32,450 bases of DNA. Origin: Chromobacterium piscinae (lineage in GTDB: Bacteria; Pseudomonadota; Gammaproteobacteria; Burkholderiales; Chromobacteriaceae). The position numbers were made by a program, and so were the translations under genes. Positions 32,239 through 32,450 of this stretch are shown in pieces. The DNA lies in NCBI RefSeq assembly GCF_021129175.1, contig NZ_JAJOHV010000034.1:1-32450 (forward strand), read 5' to 3'. The notes beneath the pieces were generated by a model. It ran no database searches and was not told the origin of the DNA. It was given only the letters and a program-made list of their open reading frames with translations. The stretch's first letter is position 1. Every line of letters starts with the position of its first letter.

Positions 32239-32450
32239 ATGCCGCAATACCAGGACATCGCCCGGCTGCTGCAGGCCCGTCTGGACGCCGGCGAATTCCC
32301 GCCCGGCGGCAAGCTGCCCTCGGTGCGGCAGCTGGCCGCCCACCACGGCGTCAACAGCCTGACCGCGCTGGCCGCCTACCGCTGGCTGGAGCAGAAGCAG
32401 CGGGTGGTGGCGCGGCCGCGCGCCGGCTTCTACGCCGCGCTGCCGGCCCG
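32239..32450 (+). CDS. GntR-family regulator, 3'-truncated by the window
   Basis: About 70 codons remain. YQDIARLLQARLDAGEFPPGGKLPSVRQLAAHHGVNSLTAL is a GntR winged helix-turn-helix, and AAYRWLEQKQRVVARPRAGFYAALPA ends the wing and begins a linker. This length of linker and the RAGFY ending fit the MocR type, which continues with an aminotransferase-like domain, but the rest is not visible. It starts four bases after the cupin stop. Confidence 0.72.
   Translation, partial: MPQYQDIARLLQARLDAGEFPPGGKLPSVRQLAAHHGVNSLTALAAYRWLEQKQRVVARPRAGFYAALPA

Overview
The window comes from a high-G+C betaproteobacterium of the Neisseriales, most like Chromobacterium. The grounds are the codon usage, a Tol-Pal-CpoB block, a Pseudomonas-type GlpR, the GltIJKL transporter layout and the DUF3460 protein; the genus is an inference from these protein types, not from a database search.

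Left part (1-5.7 kb): the end of a TMEM175-like membrane gene, a small DUF3460 gene and an O-methyltransferase precede the envelope cluster tolR-tolA-tolB-pal-cpoB. No tolQ or ybgC lies in front of tolR, and tolR has its own likely promoter. A bidirectional terminator closes the cluster. Middle part (5.7-19 kb), mostly on the minus strand: a GlpR-type DeoR regulator that has no ordinary start codon at its expected N-terminus, a divergent oxidoreductase/AraC pair, an Asp/Glu racemase-family protein lacking one catalytic cysteine, a redox-type CSS-EAL c-di-GMP phosphodiesterase behind a near-perfect AT palindrome, argH, an orphan periplasmic binding protein, the gltIJKL glutamate/aspartate transporter with two hairpins between gltI and gltJ, rsmA (ksgA) and a Bcr/CflA drug exporter. 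Divergent from these are maf and rng (19.2-21.3 kb).

Accessory part (21.4-27.6 kb): after the rng terminator lie two perfect DnaA boxes, then an AT-rich island of about 3.5 kb with a TIGR04141/DUF6119-type gene and a DUF6765-type gene. The island is bracketed by two inverted copies of a long multi-hairpin repeat. Two more copies follow a BRO-N-like gene that has a structured leader and a translationally coupled 32-codon ORF. The gene tail, its terminator and the repeat are together tandemly duplicated (period about 414 bp), and the 3' part of the last repeat is expanded into three units of 110 bp. The stems of the repeat differ in sequence between copies but remain paired, so the structure itself seems to be conserved. 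This repeat family, and the island it frames, is the most novel content of the window.

Right part (27.6-32.4 kb): a DUF2867 protein and an AraC regulator in one likely operon, an Xaa-Pro aminopeptidase (PepP type), a BenE-type transporter, and divergently a DHCW-motif cupin closely followed by the start of a GntR-family regulator that runs off the end.
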